Part shown: positions 51,004 through 62,945 of the stretch, piece by piece
Layout of the letters: each line of letters starts with the position of its first letter
How positions within the stretch are numbered: position 1 is the first letter of the stretch
The notes under the pieces: model-generated
Database searches by the model: none
What the model was told of the DNA's origin: nothing
Seen by the model: only the letters and a program-made list of their open reading frames with translations
Translations under genes and position numbers: made by a program
NCBI GenBank assembly: GCA_029216955.1
Contig: JANAVB010003999.1
Location: forward strand, 2,656,163-2,720,162
Origin: Iris pallida
Lineage: Eukaryota; Streptophyta; Magnoliopsida; Asparagales; Iridaceae
Direction: 5' to 3'
Length of the DNA: 64,000 nucleotides

Positions 51004-51393
51004 TGATTATATCGTATTTTTGAATATGACTAATCAGTTAAGTTTAACATAATGATGTCACTAATATTCATATACTCACTATCATGTTGCTACTTAAACT
51101 TAGCATTGTCCTAATTGTCCTATATCATATTGCCATGCTTATATCATACTGCAACATATTTTGCTTGCCTAACATGTATTTGTAGACATGCAATAAGCAT
51201 GATCTAACATGATCAAACCAGGACATAGACAATGAAGAATTAATGATGGACCAAAGACGGCGTCATACAAAGAGATTTCTCCGAACCGCCTAGCGACCTA
51301 TCCGGGCCTCGCATCGGGGGTTCCGCAGTCCGGTCAGCGGACAGGGGTCGAGGGGGCAGCGCCCCCCGTCGGGGGTTCGGTGGCAAAGCCCCC
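51004..51393. other. Unassigned segment between gypsy truncation and CACTA element 2
   Basis: AT-rich first, then a GC-rich tail with self-complementary GGGGGCAGCGCCCCCC near 51350. GC hairpins of this kind occur in some plant LTRs, but no LTR end or coding motif could be fixed. Confidence 0.35.
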
Positions 51394-51417
51394 CACTACT
51401 AAAATATGCTAAAAAAA

Positions 51418-51625
51418 CGACGTATATTAGCGACGGCGGAAAAAGCCGTCGCTGATAATTGCCTATAGCGACTCCTTGTGCTACACGTCGCTGTCTGTCG
51501 CTGAGTAGCGACGTTCAGCGACGTAGTATTTTTACGTCGCTGACGGGCGACGTTTTGCGACGGACCTCCCTTTTACGTCGCTGTATTGCGACGTTTAGCG
51601 ACGTATAATTTATACGTCGCTGTCT
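51418..51625. repeat. Left subterminal repeats of CACTA element 2
   Basis: Inverted and direct copies of TAGCGACG, TACGTCGCTG and GCGACGT. Close in type to, but distinct in wording from, the AGCGACGG arrays of CACTA element 1. Confidence 0.8.
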
Positions 51626-51965
51626 TATTTCATATAGGGTTCCTGGCCCGATCGAAATCACAAAATTTTCACCCAAAATTTTTCTTCCCGCTCTCCCCTC
51701 TCCCTCCGGCGAACCCTCCCCTCCGGCGACCCCTCCCTCTGGCGACACCCTCCCCTTCTCCCTCCGTCGACCCCGCTCGCCCGCTGACCCCTCCCTCCGG
51801 CGACCAGCCTCCCTCCTCCGACGAAGGAGCCTTCCTCGCCGCCTTCCTCCTCCGACGAAGCCACCCTACTCGCCGCCTCCATCCTCCGACGAAGCCACCC
51901 TCCTCAGGTAAACCCTAACCCTAGCTATCTAGACACAGACACGGACACGAGAATCCTAACCCTAG

Positions 51966-52440
51966 CTGGGGTGGTCTTTCTGTCGAGGGGGGAGAGAAGG
52001 GTGGGGGTGGGTACAGGGGGGTGGGGGGTCTTACTGTCGAGGGGTGGAGGGAGGGTGGGGGTACCCGGGGGGTGCAGAGGTAGGGGGAGGGGGGGCAGGG
52101 TTGGGGTGGGTGCAGGGGTAGAGGCAGGGAGGGCAGGAGAGGGGGGAGGGGGGGCAGGGGATGGTTGGGGTGGGTGCAGGGGTAGGGGGAGGGGGGGCAG
52201 GGGAGGGGGAGGGGGGGCAGGAGAGGGTTGTGGTGGGTGCAAGGGTAGGGGAAGGGGGGCAGGGGAGGGTGCAGGGGTGGGTGCAGGGGTCTTGCTCTCT
52301 AGGGGGGACAGGGGAGGGGGGGTCTTGCTGTCGAGGGGGGTAGGGGGGAGGGGGGCAGGGGTGGGTGGGTGCAGGGGTAGGGGGGAGGGGGGCAGGGGTA
52401 GGTGGGTACAAGGGTAGGGGGGAGGGGGGTAGGAGACAGG
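51966..52440 (+). repeat. G-rich minisatellite in CACTA element 2
   Basis: Imperfect units such as GGGGGAGGGGGGGCAGGGG and GGTTGGGGTGGGTGCAGGGG, strictly G-rich on the gene strand, followed by GACACAGGACACAG repeats. Same placement and strand bias as the minisatellite in CACTA element 1. Confidence 0.9.
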
Positions 52441-52599
52441 ACACAGGACACAGGACACAGGACACAGACACACATAATACATACATATGTACCTATATAT
52501 ATAAATACACATATCTACATATATACATGTATATATATACTCACACACATACACACACAAATACATATATAAATATATATGTATACAATGTATATACAC

Positions 52600-52975
52600 C
52601 AAGGTTCACAATATCGGTATCGGAATCCGTATCGGACTATTCCTATGAGTATTGGTATCGGCGATATCGGTAGTATCGGCGGTATCGTATCGGAGTATCG
52701 GACTTTGATATCGGAAAACAAATAATTATTAATAAATTATTTACATTTAAAAACATATATTTTATACATTTAGGCATAATTTTAAGTATTTCAGCGTTAT
52801 TTCTTAGTAGTTTTGAAATTATATGAAGTAGTAGTCACCCTTACCGATTGGTTTTGCCGAATTGACCGGAACAAAGACCCCCAATGTCGATATCGGTCGG
52901 TATCGGATCGGAACATGCCAAACCGTATCGGTATCGGCCGTATCGGATCGGTATCGGCCGATGCTTTAAACCATG
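52600..52975. mobile_element. hAT-type MITE, copy 1, TSD ATATACAC
   Basis: 376 bases starting CAAGGTTCACAATATCGG and ending CCGATGCTTTAAACCATG, imperfect inverted termini, with many CGGTATCGG units near both ends. The 8-bp ATATACAC stands on both sides (52592-52599 and 52976-52983), the duplication length of hAT elements. No coding capacity. Confidence 0.72.
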
Positions 52976-53060
52976 ATATACACACAAATACACATATATA
53001 TACAATCAAAAATCCATTTGAAATTCATTTTAAGAATCTGAAATGTTGACGATATATACC

Positions 53061-53457
53061 CAAGGTTCACAATATCGGTATCGGAATCGGTATCGGACTA
53101 TTCCTATGAGTATTGGTATCGGCGATATCGGTAGTATCGGCGGTATCGTATCGGAGTATTGGACTTTGGTATCGGAAAACAAATAATTATTAATAAATTA
53201 TTTACATTTAAAAACATATATTTTATACATTTAGGCATAATTTTAAGTATTTCAGTGTTATTTCTTAGTAGTTTTGAAATTATATGAAATAGTAGTCACC
53301 CTTACCGATTGGTTTTGCCGAATTGACCGGAACAAAGACCCCCAATGTCGGTATCGGTCAATATTTGGTATCGGTCGGTATCGAATCGGAACATGCCAAA
53401 CCGTATCGGTATCGGCCGTATCGGATCGGTATCGGCCGATACTTTAAACCATTACCA
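53061..53457. mobile_element. hAT-type MITE, copy 2
   Basis: Starts CAAGGTTCACAATATCGG and ends CCGATACTTTAAACCAT. Nearly identical to 52600-52975 apart from a small insertion (TCAATATTTGGTATCGG). Its flanks do not show a clean 8-bp duplication, so local duplication or a mutated site is possible. Confidence 0.65.
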
Positions 53458-54042
53458 TGGTTTAATTTTGTAGCACCCAGTTTCTAAAATGAGGGTAATT
53501 TTGAAAATTTGTAATTATAATTATTTAATAATGATATTTAAACCATATTATGATTTTTGGTGATTTTTAGTTATTTTAAAAACTATTTAAAACCACGACT
53601 TGTGATTTTAATGTTTTGCTAGTGCAACCTTAGAGATTACTTAACCTAAAGACTAACCATGATCATATGAGCCTAGCCATAGGTTTAGAACATCAAGTTA
53701 GGGCTTTTTAGCCTAAGGGGTATTTTGGTAATTTACTAGGAAATTATTGGAATTTTTGGATTTGTGTGAATTATTATTATTTAATTATTGTCATGAGAGT
53801 TCCTAACCTAGTTTACCCTAATCTAGAGGTTAGCCACTAACCTAGAGACTAGAGGATGGATATTGCATATTAGTTAAGGTAGGAAAATATCTAAGATATT
53901 TACATATGTGATATTTTCCTTAAAACCCTCAAAATATCATTGCTTTACCTAGAAGTCCTTGCCTTCACCATGAAGGAAGGCAAGAGGACACCCCCCCTTG
54001 CTATGTCCAGCCAAGGGCACCCCCCCTATCACTACCCCCTTC

Positions 54043-54050
54043 TATATAAT
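54043..54050 (+). promoter_or_regulatory. TATA box of solo LTR
   Basis: TATATAAT about 575 bases into the LTR, followed by CT-rich sequence. The LTR may still promote rightward transcription toward the TNPD relic; this is inference. Confidence 0.4.
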
Positions 54051-54539
54051 CACTATATTTCATTCATGTCTCATTTACATGAATTTACACTTCTTTAGAC
54101 CATTGAAAATCCCATACCTTCAAACCCTCACAACTTGTTCATTTCAACTCCTTTTCCCCTCTAGTCTTTTGCATTGGGACCCTACAACATCAAGGGTGCT
54201 AAAGGAGGCTAGCAATCAAGATTCCACAAGGCTAGGACATCTCCAAGCGAAAAGGACACCCCCCCTATTCTAGGCTTTTCCTTGAGTTTTCACTCAATAG
54301 GTAAAGTGCCTCAAACCTAATTAATATTGTGTTTTCTCTTCATAATTGTATGCATATAGGTATACCATAGCTGTGGGTCATGTTTGGTAGGACATAGATG
54401 TGGTTTGGTGTCCGTATCGAACACGTATCCATGGTTTTAAATAAGTGTTTGGTGAAATGCCACTTAGGTTTTAATGTTGTGTTTTTGTGAAACAAAATAT
54501 ATTTATGGGTAGCCCTAGACATGTAGGACACAACCCTAG

Positions 54540-55400
54540 TTGACTGAGCACACTTCGTGTCGTGTCCGTGTCCAAAACGGGACACGAACACACTGTTAAC
54601 ACCACACTGTGCACACTGTAAAACCCTACTGTTTGACACTTTGTGTCGTGTCTACACGTGTCGTGGACACGATACAGAAACCTAGACACGAACCTAACTA
54701 CCCCACCTACCCACTAACACGAGCACAAGGCTCTACGTGCCACGTGTGGAGCACACGACCCTTCGACACGCGTGCACGAGACTGAGCACGCTGTCCTGCT
54801 GCTCGACACGGATAGCGGACACGACACTGAATTTTATGACACAAAAATTTATGTACACGAGGGGGCAATGTCTGTCATTAAGCACACAAAATTTTAGGAG
54901 AAATTATCGAGTGGTTAGGGAGATATCTCGATTGCACGGGTTTTACACTGACAGTGCACACACGCACAGAGCCAACTTCGCGCGCGTCGTGTCGCGCGGA
55001 CACGACACTTGGACACCTCGTGTTTGTACGAGTGTGTAGCCCAACATGTGGGCTACACGTGGGCATGACCACGAGGCCCCACATGGCTCGTGTCGTGTCC
55101 ACGAGACACTTGCACCACTGCACGACGCAGTGCTAAACCGCGTGTATCAGTCGAGTTTTCTCGACCGATACGGGTCTCGTGTCGACACGTGAGGGGACGT
55201 GGACACGAGACAGGCTACCCTAACCCTAGCCTGACCCTAGGCGAACCTAGGGACACGATCACGAGACACGAGTGTGTGCGTGTCGTGTCCTAGAGCTAGG
55301 TGCACGCGTGCACGACGCGGTGACAATTCCCTGTGTCAGTGTTTACCCGATTGGGTTTTCTAGAGTTTAGACACATCATATTGTGTCGTGGTGTCGTGTC
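54540..55400 (+). repeat. ACACGA/GTCGTGTC word island in solo LTR
   Basis: Dozens of GACACGA, CGTGTCGTGTC, GCACACG and ACACGAGACAC words in both orientations, without a fixed period. Counterpart of the CACGC and GCCGCAT islands in the Tekay LTRs. Confidence 0.75.
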
Positions 55401-55871
55401 AGGCACTTAGGACACTAAGGGACACTAGGGGCTAGTGTTACCAACCATTGGTATCGACCCTTAGTCGAGTTTTGGTTCGAATTTAGGTTTACCTAATTCG
55501 AGTGAATAGTGTTTCCAGTTTTGGATTTTTTGGTATTTTCTAATTTCTAAATCGAATTTCAATTCGATTTCAGTGTGTATATATATGTATATTTGTGCGT
55601 ATATATATTGTATATGTATGTATATGTGTATATGAGTGTGTGGGTATAGGTGTAGGTGCACGTGAACATATATATAGGTATATATGTATGTATGTATATT
55701 ATGTATGTGTGTGTGTGAGTTGGGTTCTCAGTTTTCTGAGAAACCCCTCCCCTTCACAGTTCAGCCCATAACCCCCTTAACCCTTACTAACCCTAACCCT
55801 TCACTCCCTTTTCTCTCTCTATATATGTCTATATGTAATATTATATATATATGTATGTTATATAGGTATGT

Positions 55872-56335
<464 letters not shown>

Positions 56336-56439
56336 TATGGCCTTTGTATTATATATATGTATATATATTGTATAGACATATGTATAGATATAGATATCTA
56401 TATATATATCCACTAAGTGCCCTAGGAATACTAGCCTAT

Positions 56440-57000
56440 GGTTAGTAGCAGGTTAGAATTGACCATTAGGTCTAGTAGACCTAGTTTGACTAGATAGTTG
56501 ACCATTGTTGACCATGGCTGACTAAAGTCAACTATAGGTCAAACCTTGACCTAATTGACCTAGAAATGGCTTGGATGGACTTTAAAGGGCTTGATGACTA
56601 AGGTTTGACTAAACCCTAGACTATTAAACTAGTTGATTTATGTTTGACCATATGGTTATGAGGATAGTCCTATGTAATTTAAGATATGTATGGGGTTAAG
56701 TGGGATAATTAGGAGTCGTGTCATGATTTGGGTTAGCCTTATAGAGTTGACATATAAAGTTGACCCTTGACCTAAAAACCCTTAGTTAGTCTAAATTTGA
56801 CCTAGATTTGGCTAACCTTGACTTGCTTGACCTTGTTTTGACTTAGTGACTCAAGTATGATTAAACCCTAACTAGTTTGACATTGGTTGACCTAACTTTG
56901 ACTAGTTTTACCTGGTTTGACTTTTAAAGTTGACCAGAGTTGACCAAGAGTTGAATTTTGACCAAATTGACCTAGAATCATGTAGTATGCATTGTATACT
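56440..57000 (+). repeat. TTGAC-rich cluster in solo LTR
   Basis: Some 40 occurrences of TTGAC or GTCAA, many extending to TTGACC or TTGACT, the W-box core bound by WRKY factors. Same cluster as 16915-17290 in the related LTR. Binding is not shown. Confidence 0.65.
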
Positions 57001-58220
57001 CTATTTTTACCATTGTGTATATTGTGACCTGTTTTACTCTAAATAGGACTCTGTGACACCAGTTTGGACATCTATTCATATCAGTCATACAGGGTGACAG
57101 GCGAGTACATTCTCTGATCATTTCATACTTGTTAGGACTTATATTCTTGCTCTAGATTACTTTACATGATGCCGTCACGTCATTATCACGGATTGGTACT
57201 ATATAGATCTTGTCATGCGATGTTATCTCCCTCCGGGTACATCAGATACAGTTGTCATGTGCTTTTCACCAACATCTTGTATTTCATGTACACCGCTTTC
57301 ATGTATACTCTTGTGCAATCTTGTACTCTCATGATCACGTGAGCAAACATGATAAAAACCTCTTGTACAAGGTAACGTAACTTGACTGGATCGTTGTGTA
57401 TTAATTGGGGAGGGTGAGTAGGAAATGGTTATGTGATCAAAAATTCCTATCTTGTAAAATCTTGTGAAATCACGTATATGTCTATGATACACTCACGTAT
57501 GATGGAGTTACCCTTGCATTGTCCTAACCCATTTATATAACCATCTCTTGCTCTAAATCACAGGTTACCTACAGTTCTTACTTATCATATATATAGATAT
57601 TTCTAGTTATCAAATCTCTCTCATTTTTATATGTATTTCTTTACAGTCAATGTATTTTACTCTTTGCATGCTTTATATTTCCCAACATGATATGAACTGC
57701 GTGAGATGTATTGTGCTCGTTCCTGTCCTGACTGGACCTGTTGAAAATATTACAGATGATGATGGTGACTGTCCTACCTTCTATGGGACACATGAGGGTG
57801 ACCTTCAGGAGCCTGAGGAGCATCTAGCTCAGTAGAGGGTGCCTAGTCTAGTCTAGTGTTTATAGTTTTTATTTGGTATCGAATTGTTCCGATTGTTGGT
57901 TGTGACTTAGTTATATTTCAGGTCTTGTACTTATTGTGTTGGACATCTACTTGCGTGGTGTGATAACTCTATTTATATTCAGTTTCTTCCTTTCATCTGA
58001 TTTCATATCATGCTCTATCTTTCCTAGACTTGTGTTTGAGATATAGAGTTGAGATGTTATGTTATACCTCCGTGCGGAGATGATAGGTTTATATATCTTT
58101 TTGTTAGATGTTAGATATTATAGATGACCTATACAGCGTTCTACCGCCGACACTACGGCGTAGGCTGGACGTACCCACGTTCTCGTGCCCCTAATCAGGG
58201 TGCAGGTCGTGACAAATTTG

Positions 58221-58560
58221 CCTTTTAGTTGCAGGAATATGAGAGTTATTAGATGTTAAAGTAGGATATTAATTAATTAGTTATGATAGAGAGTTTGAGA
58301 TAGATAGTTCATATGAATGTTAGGTAGTAGTGTACAGTTCATGATTAGCATTGTTTAGATATTAGTTTCAGTTAAAGGGTTAGTTTAGATTAGGATATTA
58401 GTTTATGTTAGAAGGAACTGCCTGCAACTGCATCGTAGCTGCAGGAATATGAGAGTTATTAGATGTTAAAGTAGGATATTAATTTATTAGTTAGGATAGA
58501 GATTTATTAGTTATTTTTATAAACCGTGATATGTTAAATGCCTGCAGCTGCATCGTAGCT
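58221..58560 (+). repeat. Duplicated segment in CACTA element 2
   Basis: The block GCAGGAATATGAGAGTTATT...TAGGATATTAAT occurs at about 58228 and 58440, with GCCTGCARCTGCATCGTAGCT following each. A direct repeat of about 210 bases. Confidence 0.65.
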
Positions 58561-58578
58561 CAGGGATATGACTGAGAG

Positions 58579-58755
58579 GGTGACATGGTTGTCACATTAA
58601 GGGTCTTTGAGGAGGTGACATGTTGTGAAAAGATATATCCTTATAGTTCTCCTACGTAATGTTAAAGAAAATCCGTAGGAGAACTATATATAAGGATATA
58701 TCTTTTCGCAATATGTCATCTTGTCAAAGACCCTTAATGTACCAATCATGTTACC
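58579..58755. repeat. Long imperfect hairpin
   Basis: Left arm 58579-58656 and right arm 58674-58755 are inverted copies (roughly 85% by eye) of GGTGACATG...TAGTTCTCCTACG around a 17-base loop. Each arm contains CATTAAGGGTCTTTGA and GAAAAGATATATCCTTA. Either a snap-back MITE or a hairpin-RNA source within the CACTA 5' region. Confidence 0.7.
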
Positions 58756-58769
58756 GCGGTATTGGTATT

Positions 58770-59100
58770 GGGAAACCAATAGCGATAAGGTAAAGGGTAC
58801 CAATAGCGATAAGGTAAAGGGTACCAACTTAAGGTATTGGTATTAGGATACCAATAGCGATAAGGTAAAGGGTACCTTGGTAGGTAATGACTAGAAATAG
58901 GATATTTGACTTAGATTTGACCTTGTTTGACCAATGTTGACTATTTTGACTGAAAGTCAAAGTAGAGTTAACATCTGACCTAGATTGGACTAAGAGTTGA
59001 CAAAGTCAACTGTAGGTCAACCCTTGACCTAGTTTGACCTTGTTTGACTTAGCTTGACCTTGTTTGACTTTGTTTGACTTAGTACAATCTAGTTTGAACT
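58770..59100 (+). repeat. GGTAAAGGGTACC units and TTGAC-rich tract
   Basis: Three to four copies of CAATAGCGATAAGGTAAAGGGTACC (58775-58880), then a stretch dense in TTTGACCT and TTTGACTTAG words (58895-59100) immediately upstream of the TNPD relic. Confidence 0.65.
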
Positions 59101-59221
59101 AGATTGCATATCATTGTTATTAGTAACTGTCCGCTACTAATGTGTGTCCCATAATAAGATATAATATACGAATTTGTGCCTGTTGGATAATGTGTGTCCA
59201 TCTTTGCAGAATTATTTCCAA

Positions 59222-62200
59222 ATGGATATGAATTACTACTTGCAGAATCGTTCATGGATGTACAATCGTCGTCCTGATGATTTGTGTGGTGTACGGGATG
59301 AATACATAGCGGGAGTAGAACAGTTCCTGCAGTTTGCTAAGGCGTTCCCTCAGTACATGGACAGCACCAAAATTAAGTGTCCGTGTGTGAAATGTCATAA
59401 CGTAAAATATTATCCAAAAATGGAAGTGACATATCATTTGTACTCGAGGGGTTTCACGCCTAATTACTATCAGTGGACCGCACACGGAGAACTTGTATCT
59501 TTAGCATCAGAACCGGAGCCTTATGTTGAGCCGTATATGCATGCGGGACCTAATTTGTTTCAGATAATCATGCATACGACGACGGGTGCGTGAACATGGT
59601 TTTCGACGCTACGTGGCCTTGTTTCGTTCATGATGCACCTGAGGAGGCACCAAACGCCGATGCTGCACAGTTCATGGAGTTGCTGGAGAATGCAAGGACT
59701 CCATTGTATCCTGGTTGTGAGGATCATTCACCGTTGGAGGTGGTTACAAGACTGTTGAGCATTAAGTCAGATTTTAACATGTCGTAAGAATGCTACAACC
59801 GAGTGTTGGAGTTGATTATAGAGATCTTGCCGGCGGGTGCTAAGTTGCCTAAAGACTTCTACCGGTCTAAGAGGATGGTGAGATCGCTCTGGATGGGATA
59901 CGAGAAAATCGATTCTTGTCGCAATAGGTGCATGCTGTACTACAAAGACGACAAGGACGCAGATGTGTGCAGATTTTGTGGTGCTGATCGCTATAAGACA
60001 ACTAGTACAGAAAGGTCTACCGATGCAAGAAGACCGACCGATTCAATGCACTACTTGCCTTTAACGCCGCGGTTGCAAAGATTATTTATGGTGAAAGAGA
60101 CGGCCGCAAATATGAGTTGGCACATGCGAGAGCAGGTTGAAGGAGTGTTGGATCACCCATCCGATGGAGAAGCGTGGATCCCAGTATTCGTGCTGGCCTT
60201 TGATTGTCACTCCGTATAACCTACCGTTTTGGATGTACATGAAGACTCAGTACATGTTTCTAACCGTTATAATTCCTGGTACGAACAATCCCAAGAGGAA
60301 CATTGATGTGTACTTACGGCCTTTGATAGATGAGTTGAATCAGTTATGGGAAGTAGGCGCTAACACGTACGATGTTTCTAGGAAGCAGAATTTTCAGATG
60401 AAGGCAACCCTTATGTGGACCATCAACGACTTTTCGGCCTATAGAATGTTATCTGGATGGAGCACTCATGGCCGTCTCTCATGTCCGTATTGCATGAACC
60501 GTAGTAAGGCTTTCCGCTTGAAATACGGAGGAAAACCGTGCTTCTTTGATTGTCATCGGCAATTTCTGCCAAAAGATCATCCGTTCAGAAGGGACATGAA
60601 TGCATTTCGTGCCGACGTTGTAGAGAAGGGTGATCCACCGCCAAGGTGGTGCGGAGCCACGATATGGGAGGAGATTAGAGATTTTCCAAGTGCTATCGAA
60701 GATCCTACAGCTGGGTACAAGTACGATGGCTTTGGTAGAGATCATAACTGGACAAAGAGGAGCATATTCTGGGATCTGTCATACTGGAGTACCAATCTGA
60801 TCAGACATAATCTTGATGTCATGCATATTAAGAAGAATGTGTTTGATAACATAATTAATACTGTGATGGACGTAAAGGAAAAAAATGAAAGACAATCCCA
60901 AGGCCAGGTTGGACTTAGAAGAAATATGCAAACGCCCTGCGTTGCATTTGATAGAGCAAAATGGAAAACAGTTCCTGCCGAAGTCAATTTTCTTGCTGGA
61001 TAAGGAGGATAAAGTGAGACTTTGTCGGTGGATCCAGGGCCTAAAATTTCCAGACGGATATGTGTCAAATCTGAGAAGATGTGTCGATCCGAAGGAAAAC
61101 AAATTGACGGGTATGAAGAGCCACGACTGTCACGTATTCATGGAGAGGTTAATTCCGATTGTATTTCGGGAATTCTTACCGCAGGCAGTTTGGGATCCAT
61201 TGACGGAGCTTAGCATATTCTTCAGGGATCTTTGTTCTAAAAAATTGCTCGTTGATCGTCTAGAAAAGTAAGAGAAGGACATTGCGGTAATACTATGCAA
61301 GCTAGAGAGGGTGTTTCCTCCTGGATTCTTCGACTCTATGGAGCATTTGCCGATTTATCTATCCTATGAGGCACGTGTTGGTGGACCCGTCGAATATCGA
61401 TCTATGTACCCGTTCGAGCGACATTTGAATCACCTAAAAAGAAAGGTGAAAAATAAGGCACGGGTCGAGGGTTCTATTTGTGAAGCCTATGTTCTCGAGA
61501 AGATTACAAACTTTTGTTCGATGTATTTCAAGCCTCATGTTGCAACTAATAGAACAAGAGCTTCCAGAAACGACAACGGAGATCATGAAAGTAATGATAC
61601 AATACTGAAGGTATTCAATGCTCCAGGAAAGCCATCGGGTAAAATGAAGAAGAGATATCTGAACGATGATGAGCTAAGGGCTGCTCAGGTGTATGTATTA
61701 CTCAACTGCGACGAGGAGGAAGTAGAGAAACTGGAAGGGTAAGTAATTAAGGGTGATCTATATTATTTTAATAGTGTTGATTATTATATTATTATATTAA
61801 TTGCACGATGTTGTTTTCAGCATATTTAATGATGATGTGAGGTCAGGTAGGCCACACATAACAGAAGAAGAACTAGAACAAGAAATGAGGCATTATTTTC
61901 CATCATGGTTGAGTGCATATGTAAGACTTGAGAACTCTGTAATTACCTTTCTGTATATGCACTTGAATGAGAATGAGCTTAATTGCTTCTTTCGTGGTAT
62001 TTAGGTCGATCGTCCATACGCATGACTTGAAAATGAGTCTATTAGAACGCTAGCCAAGGGACCAATTTATGCTGCAAAAATATGGACAAGCTACTGTATT
62101 AATGGGTTTAGGTTCAAGTCAACAACTTGCCCGATCAGAGACAACTTTGTGGATCTCGACTCTACCAAAAACAGCTGTTTGTGTATCAGATCTTCGAACT

Positions 62201-62505
62201 ACAAAGATGCTGATGCGGGCAACGATTTCTATGGCGTGCTACGGGAGATCGTAGAGCTGACATATAGTTATGGAATAGAGCCTGCTAAGATTGTGTTATT
62301 CAGGTGTGATTGGTTCGATCCGATTGAGGGTCAAGGTTGGAAAGTAGACAAGCACGGTCTTGTTGATATAAACTATCAGCGTCGATATCAAGCTATGAAC
62401 CATTTGTCCTATCAAGTCAGGCTCAGCTCGTGTACTTCACAAGTTATCCTAAACGGGGAACAACAAGGTCGGACTGGTGGGCAGTATGCAAGACCAAAGC
62501 TATAA
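59222..62505 (+). pseudogene. TNPD-type CACTA transposase (Transpos_assoc, Transposase_21, DUF4216), decayed
   Basis: Domain order matches plant En/Spm transposases. The Transpos_assoc region has SWMYNRR, KCPCVKC and YHLYSRGF (59250-59470). Transposase_21 has VTPYNLPFWMYMK, MLSGWSTHGRLSCPYC, HPFRR and RHNLDVMHI (60190-60840), then KFPDGYVSNLRRCVD, MKSHDCHVFM and FPPGFFDSMEHLP to about 61740. An intron with a GTAAGT donor and TTTTCAG acceptor (61741-61818) precedes the DUF4216-like part (KGPIYAAKIW, VVLF-like IVLFRCDWFDP). Lesions: frame change near 59585, TAA at 59785, deletion with frame change near 60180, an extra A near 60885, TAA at 61269, TAG at 62002 and TGA at 62023. The protein would bind CACTA ends and catalyse excision; this copy cannot. 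The ATG at 59222 follows a TTTGCAG acceptor-like site. Confidence 0.92.
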
Positions 62506-62569
62506 ATACCTTTGAGGTTGACGATATAGCTTATCAAGAGAATGAACTACCTCTTGTAACAATATTATA

Positions 62570-62690
62570 GAAGTGGACACGACGGAAGTTTCTCATTACA
62601 CATCTAATTGTGTAGAAGAAGTAGAATTATATGAAGAGGAAGATGCAGATGAAAGTGAAGATGTAGAGGAGGAAGAAGAAGCAGAAGAAG

Positions 62691-62722
<32 letters not shown>

Positions 62723-62745
62723 GATGAGCTAACGAACTAGATGAA
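62570..62745 (+). repeat. (GAA)n acidic-coding tract downstream of TNPD
   Basis: GAAGAAGAA-type repeat that would encode an Asp/Glu-rich tail (EEEDADESEDVEEEEEAE) ending near 62740. It probably was the C-terminal end of the TNPD protein or its 3' UTR. Confidence 0.55.
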
Positions 62746-62945
62746 TTTTTAGAAGAGGATTAAATCTGTACGTTTGTTTTATCATCATATTTGACACTTT
62801 AGTGACACTTCTATCATATAAATCTGTGACACTTCAGTGACACTTTATTGACACTTTTATCTGTGACTATGATATTTTTCAAAAATCTGTGATGTCTATC
62901 ATATAAATATGTTTTTTATTTTATTGTCATATGTTATTATCAGGT

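Noticed and set aside
55780..55802. Telomere-like CCCTAACCCT words
   Set aside because: Only two or three units inside the solo LTR; not an interstitial telomere array.
58865..59100. TTGAC-rich tract as another copy of LTR family 2
   Set aside because: The wording is similar, but there is no collinearity with the solo LTR outside the short words, and it lies beyond the solo LTR's clean TSD.
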